From Acidobacteriaceae bacterium (GTDB lineage: Bacteria > Acidobacteriota > Terriglobia > Terriglobales > Acidobacteriaceae), in contig PMSQ01000033.1 of the NCBI GenBank assembly GCA_003168355.1, forward strand, positions 17,611-65,770: a stretch of DNA of 48,160 bases. The letters run 5' to 3'. The first letter of the stretch is position 1; the number at the start of each line of letters is the position of its first letter. Position numbers and translations under genes: made by a program. Below the pieces are notes generated by a model. It was not told where the DNA came from. It did no database searches and saw nothing but the letters and a program-made list of their open reading frames with translations. This document shows, piece by piece, positions 18,654 to 27,086 of the stretch.

Positions 18654-18821
18654 ATGAAGTCAGACTGTCCTTCTACCCCGATGCCACCCTACCCTGCTGA
18701 GCAGCTCAATGCCCCTTCATCCCGTTTGGGCGACGAAAAGATTTCGGACGACTCCGGCGCGGAAACCAAGACAAACAGCGCTCTCGCGCCTGCCGGGCTG
18801 AAAAATCCTTTCTGGAAGTAG
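18654..18821 (+). CDS. small hypothetical protein (55 aa)
   Basis: A 55-codon frame starting ATG at 18654, with GGAGG 8 nt upstream (GTGGAGGTCCCCA). The product is proline-rich and acidic (MKSDCPSTPMPPYPAEQL ...) and ends in GLKNPFWK. No transmembrane segment and no family recognised. It is too short for routine gene callers. It converges on the homoserine dehydrogenase gene, 15 nt away. The good ribosome-binding site is the main argument for it being real. Confidence 0.4.
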   Translation: MKSDCPSTPMPPYPAEQLNAPSSRLGDEKISDDSGAETKTNSALAPAGLKNPFWK

Positions 18822-18836
18822 AGATCGCGGAACGCG

Positions 18837-20156
18837 CTAGCGCAGGATTGGCAGGCAGAGGCACGGTTTTAGAGCGAACGTCAGCGCTGACATTTCCTGA
18901 AGCGCGGGATGCAGTTGTGCATCGCGGCACGGCTCAAGCGTGATCACGAAGGGCAAAGCGCCCTTGTCGAAGCCCGGCTTTTGCAGCACGGCATCGATAT
19001 TCAGTTGGTGAGCCGAGAGAATCGCCGCGAGATGCGCGATGATGCCGGGCTGATCCTTCACCAGAAAGCGCAAATACCAGGGCGTTTCAAAGTCGCAGCT
19101 TACTTTTGGCGAAGCGAGTTGTAACGGTCGGTGCGGTCGCGGTCCGGCCGAAATGCTTTCCGCGACAAACATCAAGTCTGAAACCACCGCTACGGCCGTG
19201 GGATCTCCTCCCGCGCCTGCGCCCAGGAAGGCCATGTCCCCGCCGTATTCTCCCGAAGTCAAAACCAGATTCAGATTCCTCTGCACGCGTCCAAAGGGCG
19301 ACGACGCGGGAACCAGGCTGGGGCCAACGTCGGCAAATAAAGTCGGCTGCTTCAAATCTGCGCGTGAAATTTGGCGGATGGTGCAGCCCAGTTCGGCGGC
19401 GTAATCGAAATCGACCGCGTCGACGGGACGAACGGTGCGGGCGCGAATGTCTCCCGGAGAAACGCGGACGTGCAGTCCAGCCAGCGCCAGGATCGAAAGT
19501 TTGGCGCGGGCATCGCCGCCGTCGAGGTCTTCGCTGGCGTCGGCTTCGGCGTAGCCACGGGCCTGCGCCTCTTCGAGAGCTTCGCTAAAAGGAATGCGGG
19601 CGCTCTCAATGCGGCTGAGAATGTAATTGCAGGTTCCGTTCAGAATGCCCGCGATGCCGTGCAAGCGATCTCCGGAAAGCCCGGTTCGCAGCGCGGGCAA
19701 AACGGGAACGCCTCCGGCAACGGACGCTCCAAACTCAAGCTGGCAGCCATTGGAGCTTGCGAGCTGCAGCAAGTCCGGCCCATGGCGGGCGATGAGTTGC
19801 TTGTTCGCCGTTACCACCGACTTGCCTGCCGTCAAGGCGCAACGCACAAGGTCTTCCGCCGGATGGAGACCGCCAATCAGTTCAATCACGATGTCCGCGC
19901 CGGAATTAAGAATCGTCTGGAAGTCTTCGGTCCAAATTACGTCACTCGGCACCCAGGGTTGTTTTTTGCGCTCGAAGTTGCGATTGCAGATGTGGGTCAG
20001 GCGGAGCACGCCATCGCCGCGTTCGCACAGAATTTTGGCCACGGCGCGGCCCACGGTTCCGAAGCCCACCAGGGCAACCCGGCGCGCGAGAGAGCGATCC
20101 CGTGAAACGGGGGCGGGATCGGTGTCCAGTGCCTGCTCTGGTGGTGTCTTGTGCAA
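18837..20156 (-). CDS. hom: homoserine dehydrogenase
   Basis: A 439-residue enzyme of the aspartate pathway, reducing aspartate semialdehyde to homoserine for threonine and methionine synthesis. Domains: NAD(P)-binding (VALVGFGTVGRAVAKIL, about 27-43), the motif TANKQL, the catalytic core with GILNGTCNYILSRIE and the family signature region AEADASEDLDGGDARAKL, and a C-terminal ACT domain (YLRFLVKDQPGIIAHLAAIL) for allosteric control. The only start in frame is a TTG at 20156 with a weak GAGAA upstream; about 26 residues precede the Rossmann fold. thrB, thrC and aspartokinase are not in the window. Confidence 0.9.
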   Translation of the reverse strand: MHKTPPEQALDTDPAPVSRDRSLARRVALVGFGTVGRAVAKILCERGDGVLRLTHICNRNFERKKQPWVPSDVIWTEDFQTILNSGADIVIELIGGLHPAEDLVRCALTAGKSVVTANKQLIARHGPDLLQLASSNGCQLEFGASVAGGVPVLPALRTGLSGDRLHGIAGILNGTCNYILSRIESARIPFSEALEEAQARGYAEADASEDLDGGDARAKLSILALAGLHVRVSPGDIRARTVRPVDAVDFDYAAELGCTIRQISRADLKQPTLFADVGPSLVPASSPFGRVQRNLNLVLTSGEYGGDMAFLGAGAGGDPTAVAVVSDLMFVAESISAGPRPHRPLQLASPKVSCDFETPWYLRFLVKDQPGIIAHLAAILSAHQLNIDAVLQKPGFDKGALPFVITLEPCRDAQLHPALQEMSALTFALKPCLCLPILR

Positions 20157-20456
20157 AGCCAGTTCTCGAGAATGAAACTCATTTTTATCATACGTGTGAC
20201 TTGCGCCATCGCGAAGTGGAAAGCGATCAGAGCCGACGCGCGAAATACAAGGGGAGAGAACGTACCCGGTGAGCGCCGGGCGGCTTGCCCGGCAGAAGCA
20301 GCATCAAAGTTGGTAATATAACGTGATCCCGCCGCAACCAAGGCCAACGCCTTCCTGCGAGGAATCACAAGCGGAACCTTTACTGACGGCGCTTCTCGCC
20401 TCTTCATGCCGAGCGCTACGGTCCGCCACCACGCCCGGTTTATGGGAGGAGAATGG

Positions 20457-21269
20457 ATGATTGGAAAGTTCGCGAGCGCGCTGACGCTGCTGGTTCTGAC
20501 AACTCTGCTGGGAGCGCAAGGATTCGCCCAGGCAACGCTCCCCGGGCAACCTGCCGCGGCGCCCACCCCGGCGGCGCAACAGCCCGCGGCACAGCCACCC
20601 GCCGCACAGCAACCTGCGGCACAACAGCCCGCCAGCGGCCAGGAACCCGCCGAGGAAGTGCCTATTTCGCGACGGAAAGCGCGCCCTAAAAACTATAAAA
20701 ACTGGACCTTCGACGTGGGCCTCGGCGCTAATTTGGACAGCGGCGCGACTCGCTCTTTCGTGAGACAAGGGGGCGGAGTGGCCACCGCCGGTGTGGCTCG
20801 CAACGCGAATAAATATCTCGGGCTGCGCGCCGACTTTATCTTTGCCAATCTGCCGCTGCGCGACTCCGTGCTGCAAACGGCGCCGGCGACGGGAGACACA
20901 AACAACCTCTACGCCATCACACTTGATCCCATTATTAACGTCCCAGTGAACAAGAGTTTCGGTGGATATATCCTGTTTGGCCCCGGCTTCTATCATCGCG
21001 CCGGGAGCCTGAGCGGCGACACCACGGTTCCGGGTTCGGGGTGCAATCCGTTCTGGATCTGGTGGGGTGCGTGCAAGGGTGTCAGCATTCCTCTCAGCGG
21101 CGACTTCGTCAACTCTAATCAGAGCGCATTCGGTTACAACTTTGGGGCCGGCGTGACGCGCAAGATGCCGAGTGGCGTGGAGATCTACGGGGAGTTCCGC
21201 CTTATGCACGGTAAAAACGGCACCATCACAACCGATGTGCGGCCGATTACGATCGGCGTTCGGTGGTAG
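20457..21269 (+). CDS. outer-membrane beta-barrel protein
   Basis: A 270-residue exported protein: signal peptide MIGKFASALTLLVLTTLL ending near GFAQA, then a low-complexity Ala/Pro/Gln linker (AAQQPAAQPPAAQQPAAQQP, about 35-60), and a beta-rich domain of alternating hydrophobic and polar residues ending in ITIGVRW, an aromatic C-terminus expected for outer-membrane barrels. The start at 20457 follows GGGAGGAG; the in-frame ATG at 20442 overlaps that site and is less likely. Function unknown; OmpA/OmpW-like small barrels are the closest type. The 300-nt gap before it, shared with hom, shows no clear promoter. Confidence 0.7.
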   Translation: MIGKFASALTLLVLTTLLGAQGFAQATLPGQPAAAPTPAAQQPAAQPPAAQQPAAQQPASGQEPAEEVPISRRKARPKNYKNWTFDVGLGANLDSGATRSFVRQGGGVATAGVARNANKYLGLRADFIFANLPLRDSVLQTAPATGDTNNLYAITLDPIINVPVNKSFGGYILFGPGFYHRAGSLSGDTTVPGSGCNPFWIWWGACKGVSIPLSGDFVNSNQSAFGYNFGAGVTRKMPSGVEIYGEFRLMHGKNGTITTDVRPITIGVRW

Positions 21270-21297
21270 GGAGCATGGGTCGGCTACTCGGGCGGTT

Positions 21298-22431
21298 CTA
21301 TTCAGGATTAGTGCGGTAACTCCATAGGGTTCCAGCCCGCTGCTGCAACTGCACGAACGATACGACGGGGACGAGCTGCGAAACCGCTGCGCTTGAGTTG
21401 GCTGCAACCAACGCTGCTTCAACGATGTGGTGCGCGGGCGCCAGCGAGCAGGCAGGGTCCGTGGCGGCTGCGTCGCCGGCTAGAAGCAGAGCCTGACAGC
21501 GGCATCCACCAAAATCTTCCGTGCGCCGGTCGCAACTGCGGCACGGTTCCGGCATCCATTCTTCGCCGCGAAAACGCTGGAATGAAGAAGACTGTTGCCA
21601 GATAAATTCCAGCGTTTGTTCGCGGACATTTTCGAATTCGAGCCCGGGAATGACTTCCGCGGCGTGACAGGGAAGGACTTTGCCGGACGGATTGATGAGC
21701 ATCAATCTATGCCCCCATCCGCCCATGCAGGCCTTGGGGTAACGCGCGTAGTAATCGGGCGCCACCGAATCGATGCGGATGCGTCCGGAGAGGCGTTTTT
21801 CCGCGGCGGATACCGCTTCTACGGTTTTTTCGAGTTGCACTCGCGTGGGCAGCAGCGCTGCTCGATTCTCTAATGCCCAGCCGTAATACTGGGTGTGGGC
21901 GATCTCCATGCGTTCAGGCGCGAGCTGCTCAATGAAGGAGATCATCTCTTCGAGGTGATCGATGTTCTGCCGGTGGATGACAAGATTCACAGTGAAGGCA
22001 ATCTTGTGGCGGCGGATGATGCGCGACAGTTCAATCTTGTGGGCGTGCGCTTTAGCTCCGGCAATCCAGTTGGCTGAGTCCTCGCGCGAATCCTGAAAGC
22101 TGAGCTGGATGTGGTCGAGTCCGGCCTCAACCAGCGCCTGCAGCCGAGTTTCAGCAAGCCCGAGGCCGGAGGTGATGAGGTTGGTGTAGAGGCCTGCGGC
22201 GCGCGCACCTGCGATGAGTTCCGTTAGATCCGGCCGCGCCAGCGGTTCGCCGCCCGTGAAGTGAGCGTGCAGCATTCCCAACTTACCCGCCTGCTGGAGA
22301 ACGTCGATCCACTCTTCGGTGGAAAGTTCCGAATTTACTGCCGCCAACTCAAGCGGATTCGAGCAATAAACGCAGTGCAGCGGGCAGCGATGCGTGATCT
22401 CGGCGATGAGGGCTAGCGGGTTGGGAATCAT
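21298..22431 (-). CDS. pqqE: PQQ biosynthesis radical SAM enzyme PqqE
   Basis: A 377-residue radical SAM protein that, with PqqD, forms the Glu-Tyr carbon-carbon link in the PqqA peptide, the first step of PQQ synthesis. The N-terminal cluster motif is CPLHCVYC in EITHRCPLHCVYCSNPLEL; GGEPLARPDL follows; and the C-terminal SPASM region has cysteines in PCHAAE and CRSCDRRTEDFGGCRC. The start at 22431 (MIPNPLALIAEIT) fits the family; the frame is open to an ATG at 22563, which would add an uncharacteristic 44 residues. It lies 2.4 kb downstream of pqqD on the same strand, with unrelated genes between. Confidence 0.9.
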   Translation of the reverse strand: MIPNPLALIAEITHRCPLHCVYCSNPLELAAVNSELSTEEWIDVLQQAGKLGMLHAHFTGGEPLARPDLTELIAGARAAGLYTNLITSGLGLAETRLQALVEAGLDHIQLSFQDSREDSANWIAGAKAHAHKIELSRIIRRHKIAFTVNLVIHRQNIDHLEEMISFIEQLAPERMEIAHTQYYGWALENRAALLPTRVQLEKTVEAVSAAEKRLSGRIRIDSVAPDYYARYPKACMGGWGHRLMLINPSGKVLPCHAAEVIPGLEFENVREQTLEFIWQQSSSFQRFRGEEWMPEPCRSCDRRTEDFGGCRCQALLLAGDAAATDPACSLAPAHHIVEAALVAANSSAAVSQLVPVVSFVQLQQRAGTLWSYRTNPE

Positions 22432-22628
22432 CGGTGGCGCGAGTGAATCATCCTGTGGATTTCTGCCTGTAATAATTTCGTCAGCGGTGCGGCTTAAGCC
22501 CTCTGCACGGTTCGATTCTGGGCTCGAAAGTCCTGTTGTCAGGGGGGTGCCCCCTCCCACCATATTTTCGCAAACTCTCTAAACATGCGGGGACGGCGCA
22601 TGTGCCCTGCATAGAATCTGCGCAAAAG

Positions 22629-22661
22629 CTAGATTGCAAATAACTTAGATGCAAAATCTAG
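22629..22661. promoter_or_regulatory. inverted repeat upstream of pqqE
   Basis: CTAGATT-GCA ... TGCAAAATCTAG forms an imperfect inverted repeat in an AT-rich patch 200 nt upstream of the pqqE start. It also contains a direct TAGAT(T)GCAAA repeat. It may be an operator for pqqE or a terminator for the toxin gene at 22790. No regulator consensus recognised. Confidence 0.25.
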
Positions 22662-22789
22662 GCAACAAAGGACTTACGGTCATTGCAGTCCAGGCTGACT
22701 AAACTGCTTCGCCTTGACCATCATGGCCTGATTTCGAGTGGAAGGCAAGGTCGGATGTCACGACGGGGGTGTGGATCGGGACGGTGGTT

Positions 22790-23053
22790 TCATCGTTCGT
22801 ATACGGCGCTACGGTGACGGATCCGCGTCGCCTCTACCAGCAATTTTGTGTTGTCGATGGTGTAGACAGCGCGGTAGTCCCCGATACGAATGCGCCATTC
22901 ACGATCACCGCCTTGTAGCTTCTTGCAGCCTGGAGGGCGGGGATTGGAAGCCAGGTTTTCCAGTCGCGAAATGATGCGCGCGATCAATGGGCTGGACAGC
23001 CTTTTGAGTTCCTTCTCCGCACTGGACGTCAGTGCGACGTGATAGCTAGCCAT
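22790..23053 (-). CDS. RelE/ParE family toxin
   Basis: An 87-residue RelE-superfamily protein: SSAEKELKRLSSPLIARI, a middle LQGGDREWRIRIGDYRAVY, and a C-terminal ATRIRHRSAVYER, where the Arg/His residues match the positions used by RelE-type mRNA interferases. It should cleave mRNA at the ribosome unless bound by its antitoxin. Its ATG overlaps the end of the antitoxin frame by 8 nt (ATGGCTAG), the usual antitoxin-first arrangement. It interrupts the pqq locus. Confidence 0.85.
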   Translation of the reverse strand: MASYHVALTSSAEKELKRLSSPLIARIISRLENLASNPRPPGCKKLQGGDREWRIRIGDYRAVYTIDNTKLLVEATRIRHRSAVYER

Positions 23054-23237
23054 GCAGCTTCGCGCTCTTGATGAGGTCGGACTTCACCCTGTCGAGCGGG
23101 ATGCGTTTTTCGTGCCGCCGCGATCGGGAGACCAGCACGTCCTCGATGTCCTCCCAGAGTGCCTTGTGTTTCTTGAGGTCGATCACGGCCGCCGTTTTGC
23201 GGCCTTTTTCGTCGGTGATGAACTGTATTCCGGTCAT
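23046..23237 (-). CDS. antitoxin of a RelE-type module
   Basis: A 63-residue protein, MTGIQFITDEKGRKTAAVID followed by LKKHKALWEDIEDVLVSR, the beginning of which resembles RelB/Phd-like antitoxins that carry an N-terminal DNA-binding strand and a C-terminal toxin-binding helix. It directly precedes and overlaps the RelE-type toxin gene. GGAGA lies upstream inside a small inverted repeat (GGAGAGGTCTCC on plus), which could affect initiation. Autorepression with toxin is expected for the family. Confidence 0.75.
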   Translation of the reverse strand: MTGIQFITDEKGRKTAAVIDLKKHKALWEDIEDVLVSRSRRHEKRIPLDRVKSDLIKSAKLHG

Positions 23238-23396
23238 GAGGAGAGGTCTCCTGCGTCGTGGGAACCTGTTCTCACCCTAATTTCGACGGCTTGTGCTGTC
23301 AACCAAATAGTGGGAGAGCGCGGATGACAGTTTTTTCCCGGCGTGACGCTATTGTCAAACCATGGTAAAAGGTTAAGATTAAGAGCAGGCAAAAAC

Positions 23397-23666
23397 ATGG
23401 CGACTCTCGATTGGTCTCAATGCCCAGCGGTTGAAAGTGTGCCGGGAAGACTAAGCGGCGCGTGGGTGTTTCGCGATACCCGCATGCCCGTATCCACCGT
23501 GTTCGAGAATCTCGAAGCTGGCGCGACTGTAGATGAGATTACGGAATGGTTTGACATCTCGAAAGAGCAGGTGATCGAAGTCTTGCAATTCGCCGCTCGC
23601 AGCCTTGCAGCGCCGGTTCCCGCACAGCCGGTAAGCGCGTCTTCCCGAGATGCTCATTCTTTTTGA
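23397..23666 (+). CDS. DUF433 domain protein, probable antitoxin
   Basis: An 89-residue protein with the DUF433 pattern: SVPGRLSGAWVFRDTRMPV, then VFENLEAGATVDEITEWFD and ISKEQVIEVLQFAA, a winged-helix-like DNA-binding fold. DUF433 genes are usually paired with DUF5615 PIN-like genes, as here, where the next frame overlaps by 17 nt. Start at 23397 is preceded by AGAGCAGG. Likely antitoxin and autoregulator. Opposite in strand to the pqq genes around it. Confidence 0.75.
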   Translation: MATLDWSQCPAVESVPGRLSGAWVFRDTRMPVSTVFENLEAGATVDEITEWFDISKEQVIEVLQFAARSLAAPVPAQPVSASSRDAHSF

Positions 23667-23979
23667 CCATGGCGTACCGGCCCCACTGGTTCCGTATCTG
23701 GTCGACCATACCGTCGTCAAAGCAAAGGACCGCGGATGGGATAGGCTTTCCAACGGCGACTTGCTGGCCGAAGCGGAGCGTGCCGGGTTCGAGGTTTTTC
23801 TTACGGCTGACAAGAATATCCGGTACCAGCAGAATCTTGCTGGCCGCAGAATAGCTGTTGTGGTGCTGAGCACTCCGCAATGGCCGCTGGTTCGATCCCA
23901 TGTGGAAAAAATTGCAGCGGCGATTAATGCGGCCACGCCCGGCAGCTATGCCGAGGTGCAGATTCCGCGCAAGTCCTGA
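23650..23979 (+). CDS. DUF5615 PIN-like protein, probable toxin
   Basis: A 109-residue PIN-like protein: LILFDHGVPAPLVPYL carries the first acidic residue, KDRGWDRLSNGDLLAEAE the middle acidic residues, and VFLTADKNIRYQQNLAGR the last Asp. Such residues coordinate metal in PIN nucleases, so RNase activity is plausible but unproven for this family. It overlaps the DUF433 gene by 17 nt and should be cotranscribed with it. Confidence 0.75.
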   Translation: MLILFDHGVPAPLVPYLVDHTVVKAKDRGWDRLSNGDLLAEAERAGFEVFLTADKNIRYQQNLAGRRIAVVVLSTPQWPLVRSHVEKIAAAINAATPGSYAEVQIPRKS

Positions 23980-24053
23980 TGCCGGTGGGTGGCGCCGCTC
24001 GGGCGTCCGATAATTAACCGGTGTCGCCCAAGACTCCGCCTCTGCCCATTAAT

Positions 24054-24776
24054 CTAGAAGGGCGGAGGCGCATTCATTGCGGACCATTCCACGCGATCTC
24101 TCAGCGCGGGCGCATAATTCTCCACCGTAGTTCTTACCGTCTCCATGAACGAGTGGTCGGCTTCGGGATGGACGCGGATGGATTCCACAGCTCCCAGCTC
24201 CCATTCGAGACTGTGGCCGAGGGTTTTCGGTTGGATGTCCTCGACGTCATTTATGTCAGCGAAATGAACGATGCGAACCTCTTGTTCGTATGCGAACATC
24301 AGTCGCTTCTTCGTCACGAGATCTTCACGGATAGGAGTTCGCCTGTTGCATCCGGGGATTTCATAGGTGACTGGAAGCACACGTAAGTCGCCGACCGATG
24401 CCCGGAGTTTAGCTAATGTCGTTTGGATTGCAACTCCTTCCCGTGGCGGACAGTAGATGCGCCATAAGGCGTGCGATTCGTGGTTAGACACGCTCCAGCA
24501 GTTGACGAATGTATGCCAGCGCCACAATCTGATGATTCTTGCGGACCGTTGCATCGCGCTCTCCGGCACTTCCGGCGAAAGAATGTCGGTGAGCGGGTGG
24601 CGGGAAATCACATGCGCGAGTTGGTCCCCAGCAAGAGATATCTCCCACGGATCGCCGAGAAGATCCGCTCGCGATAGCCAGAGCTGCTTTTTCTGAAGCA
24701 GCCAAACGAACCGCGAGAAACCCATGTAACGCCACACCTTTTCAGAATCGACCGGCGCGCGGTCGTTTGTCATCAT
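24054..24776 (-). CDS. DUF2971 domain protein
   Basis: About 240 residues. VWRYMGFSRFVWLLQKKQLW and SRADLLGDPWE near the N-terminus, CWSVSNHESHALWRIYC in the middle, and YEQEVRI near residue 170 match the DUF2971 family, whose function is unknown. I start at 24776 because AGGGAA lies 8 nt upstream; a GTG start at 24848 would add 24 residues. It lies between the DUF433/DUF5615 pair and pqqD, in the segment that splits the pqq genes. DUF2971 genes often occur in accessory regions; a role in defence is only a guess. Confidence 0.65.
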   Translation of the reverse strand: MMTNDRAPVDSEKVWRYMGFSRFVWLLQKKQLWLSRADLLGDPWEISLAGDQLAHVISRHPLTDILSPEVPESAMQRSARIIRLWRWHTFVNCWSVSNHESHALWRIYCPPREGVAIQTTLAKLRASVGDLRVLPVTYEIPGCNRRTPIREDLVTKKRLMFAYEQEVRIVHFADINDVEDIQPKTLGHSLEWELGAVESIRVHPEADHSFMETVRTTVENYAPALRDRVEWSAMNAPPPF

Positions 24777-24869
24777 TGCGAGTTCCCTATGCTGGATTAT
24801 CTCCGAGCCAAGCCAAGGGGGCAAGAAACGACTCAGCGATTGAATCACAGTTGGGCGGCGGGGCTGGGT

Positions 24870-25172
24870 CTAATAATCGACGATGCGCTTGTGACGCAGT
24901 TGCTCTAGAAATTGGCTGATGTCGGTCCGAATCTTGGCGGGATCGGCGTCGGCGAACTGAGCTTGCAGTTCTGCGATGATCTGGGCGAAGGTGCGCTGAC
25001 CGTCGCAGCGCTCCAATACCTGCCGCCCTGTCCCTTGCAGCTTGATTGCGCCTTCGGGAAACAGGATGACACGCTCTTCGTTGCCGGGCTTATTCTCAGC
25101 ACTAGGGTTTTCTGCTCCCCAGCGGCAACCGGCGGCAAGACGGGGCTGGCTGGAATCTTCGGGAGGGGGCAT
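24870..25172 (-). CDS. pqqD: PQQ biosynthesis peptide chaperone PqqD
   Basis: A 100-residue PqqD: SQPRLAAGCRWG, then VILFPEGAIKLQGTGRQVLE, RCDGQRTFAQIIAELQAQF and FLEQLRHKRIVDY, the winged-helix RRE fold that binds the PqqA precursor and delivers it to PqqE. The length is normal. It is separated from pqqC by 232 nt of palindromic repeats and from pqqE by 2.4 kb of unrelated genes, so the usual tight pqqCDE coupling is lost. No strong ribosome-binding site is visible. Confidence 0.85.
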   Translation of the reverse strand: MPPPEDSSQPRLAAGCRWGAENPSAENKPGNEERVILFPEGAIKLQGTGRQVLERCDGQRTFAQIIAELQAQFADADPAKIRTDISQFLEQLRHKRIVDY

Positions 25173-25240
25173 TAGTGTCGTGTCCCGGAAATATGCTGAA
25201 TGACTGACAGTGCAAGGGTTGACATTCTCACCAGGTACCT

Positions 25241-25375
25241 CGGGCTAAAGCCCGCATTCATTTTCACGGCTTACGCGGCGCTGAAGCGCCGCTCTTCCAC
25301 GGTACTCCGCGCTCTTCCACGGTACTCCGGGCGGCTGCGGCACGGCTTGAAGCCGCGCCCTTTCAAAGCACATCA
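25241..25375. repeat. short palindromic repeats between pqqC and pqqD
   Basis: Holds CGGGCTAAAGCCCG (25241-25254), CGGCGCTGAAGCGCCG (25276-25291) and CGGCTTGAAGCCG (25342-25354), three hairpins of one pattern, plus a 20-bp tandem pair GCTCTTCCACGGTACTCCGC/G (25291-25310, 25311-25330). Related to the element after the peroxiredoxin gene at 41170-41181. May act as a transcript-end or processing structure. Confidence 0.7.
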
Positions 25376-25404
25376 GACTCGCGCCGCGAATTTGTGGACA
25401 CATG

Positions 25405-26175
25405 CTAGCTGCCCTCGATGCGAAAAGTGCCTGGCGGCGGCCATCCTGGCTGCACGTAGGCGAAGTAGAGCGCATCGAGCTGCGCCCACAGAATGTCGCA
25501 TTTGTCGCGCAGGGCCTGGATCGCCAACTCCTGCTCGGCTCGCGTCTTCGCGTTGTCGAAGACATAATTCACCGCAAACTGCGAATCCTCGGGCGCCTGA
25601 TAGAGTCTGGCTTCGAAATAGTCAAGACCTTCTGAGAGCCAGGGATAATATTGCCGCAACTTCTCGAGGCGCAGGGTGATCAGCTTGGTGGAAAACAATT
25701 CCGTCAGCGAGGAAGCGACCGCCTCCAGCAGCGTCCGGCTGCGAACAATGTTCAAGTATTCGTTGACCGCGAAGCGAGTTGCCGGGAGAATGCCTTGGCC
25801 GGCGCGCACCATTTGCGGGTCGAGACCCGTGGCCTCCGCCAACTTGACCCAACGCTTGATGCCGCCTTCGCTGGTGGCATCGCCATCGTGATCGACCACG
25901 CGCTTGCGCCACGCCCGGCGGAAGACTGGGTCAGGACCGCGCGAGAGGATGATCGAATCCTTGATGGGGATGACGCTTTGATAGTAATAGCGGTTCAGCG
26001 CCCAGGCCTGCAGTTGTCCGCGAGTGAGCTTGCCTTCGTGCATCAACAAATGGAAAGGATGCTTGTGATGGTAACGCTCCTCGCCCGTGGCCTGTAACTG
26101 CGCGCGCAATTCCTCGAGCGATAGCAGGTGGGCGGTTTGCGATGTGGTATCGGTTTCTACAGGTCGAACTGCCAT
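25405..26175 (-). CDS. pqqC: pyrroloquinoline-quinone synthase PqqC
   Basis: A 256-residue cofactorless oxidase that carries out the final ring closure and eight-electron oxidation to PQQ. Family motifs: RYHHKHPFHLLMHEGKL, WALNRYYYQSVIPIKDS, the active-site segment RVVDHDGDATSEGGIKRW, and VNYVFDNAKTRAEQE. I choose ATG 26175 (MAVRPVE) because GGAGG lies just upstream; an ATG 7 codons earlier is possible. It overlaps the end of pqqB by about 19 nt, so the two are translationally coupled. Confidence 0.92.
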   Translation of the reverse strand: MAVRPVETDTTSQTAHLLSLEELRAQLQATGEERYHHKHPFHLLMHEGKLTRGQLQAWALNRYYYQSVIPIKDSIILSRGPDPVFRRAWRKRVVDHDGDATSEGGIKRWVKLAEATGLDPQMVRAGQGILPATRFAVNEYLNIVRSRTLLEAVASSLTELFSTKLITLRLEKLRQYYPWLSEGLDYFEARLYQAPEDSQFAVNYVFDNAKTRAEQELAIQALRDKCDILWAQLDALYFAYVQPGWPPPGTFRIEGS

Positions 26176-27086
26176 CCATCCTCCGCGACTTCCCATCCCG
26201 CGTCCCGCACCTGGCGATATTGAGGACTTGCCCCGTCCAGCATGGGATTGGTGTTGTTGATGTGTAGGAATATTTTACGCGGGCGGCGCACTCCCGCCAA
26301 CTTGGTGAGCGTGGTCTCGACCGGGACGTGGCCCATCTGTCGCGCGGTTTGTCCGGTTTTACCGCCGCCCTGCAAGCGAATGAGTTCGTCGTCGCTCCAG
26401 AATGTGCCGTCGAAAAGCAGGACGTCGCAGGCATCGATTTCCGCAAGCAATGCGTCGTCCACTTGAGGCACAGCCGGCATATAGGCGAATCGCGAGCCGG
26501 AATTCGATTGGATGAAGAAACCCAGGGAAGCTTCGCCCGGAGAAAGTTGCGATTGGCGTTCTACCGTGACATAGGAGGGATAGTGATCGCTCAACGACCA
26601 CGGGCGGCAGCGAAGACCGGAATCCGCGCCTTCAGCATCGCACAGAGAAAATTCTTCTCCGGATTTAAAATCGGCCCACTTGGCTTGATCTGGGATACGG
26701 TGCAGCATGCCGAACATCGAGTTATCCTCGCGGAGAATGCGGCGAACCGATGCGGTGGAATGGATGCGAATCGGCTGGAGTTCGCGAAGCAGAAGGAGTC
26801 CGAGGACGTGATCGAGATCGGCATTGGCAAGCGCTACGCCGGCAATGGGTGAATGGCGCATGCCCTGCCGCGGATGCAACTCAGGCGTGGCTTCGATTTG
26901 GGCGCGAAGGTCGGGAGAGGCGCCCAGCAGGAACCACACGACGCAATCCTCGGTGATCGCGAGCTGCGTTTGCGAGCGCGTTTTTCCGTGAAATGTGCCG
27001 GCTCTCACGGCGCGACAATTGTGGCAAGCACAGTTCCACTGTGGAAACGCGCCTCCGGCCGCCGAACCAAGAATCCTTACTTGCAT
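26157..27086 (-). CDS. pqqB: PQQ biosynthesis protein PqqB
   Basis: A 309-residue metallo-beta-lactamase-fold protein that hydroxylates the tyrosine-derived part of the PQQ precursor. Motifs: VRILGSAAGGAFPQWNC with the structural zinc pair CACHNCRAVR, ANADLDHVLGLLLLRE at the position of the metal site, and DVLLFDGTFWSDDEL near residue 205. Length is normal. It opens the pqq genes on this strand. The start is immediately after AGGAG, unusually close. No pqqA was recognised upstream. Confidence 0.92.
   Translation of the reverse strand: MQVRILGSAAGGAFPQWNCACHNCRAVRAGTFHGKTRSQTQLAITEDCVVWFLLGASPDLRAQIEATPELHPRQGMRHSPIAGVALANADLDHVLGLLLLRELQPIRIHSTASVRRILREDNSMFGMLHRIPDQAKWADFKSGEEFSLCDAEGADSGLRCRPWSLSDHYPSYVTVERQSQLSPGEASLGFFIQSNSGSRFAYMPAVPQVDDALLAEIDACDVLLFDGTFWSDDELIRLQGGGKTGQTARQMGHVPVETTLTKLAGVRRPRKIFLHINNTNPMLDGASPQYRQVRDAGWEVAEDGWQFDL

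Noticed and set aside
20550..20650. Tandem repeat in the barrel protein gene
   Set aside because: Simple Ala/Pro/Gln low-complexity linker, common in exported proteins; units are irregular.
25291..25330. CRISPR-like array
   Set aside because: Two directly adjacent 20-bp copies with no spacers; it is a tandem duplication within a repeat cluster.
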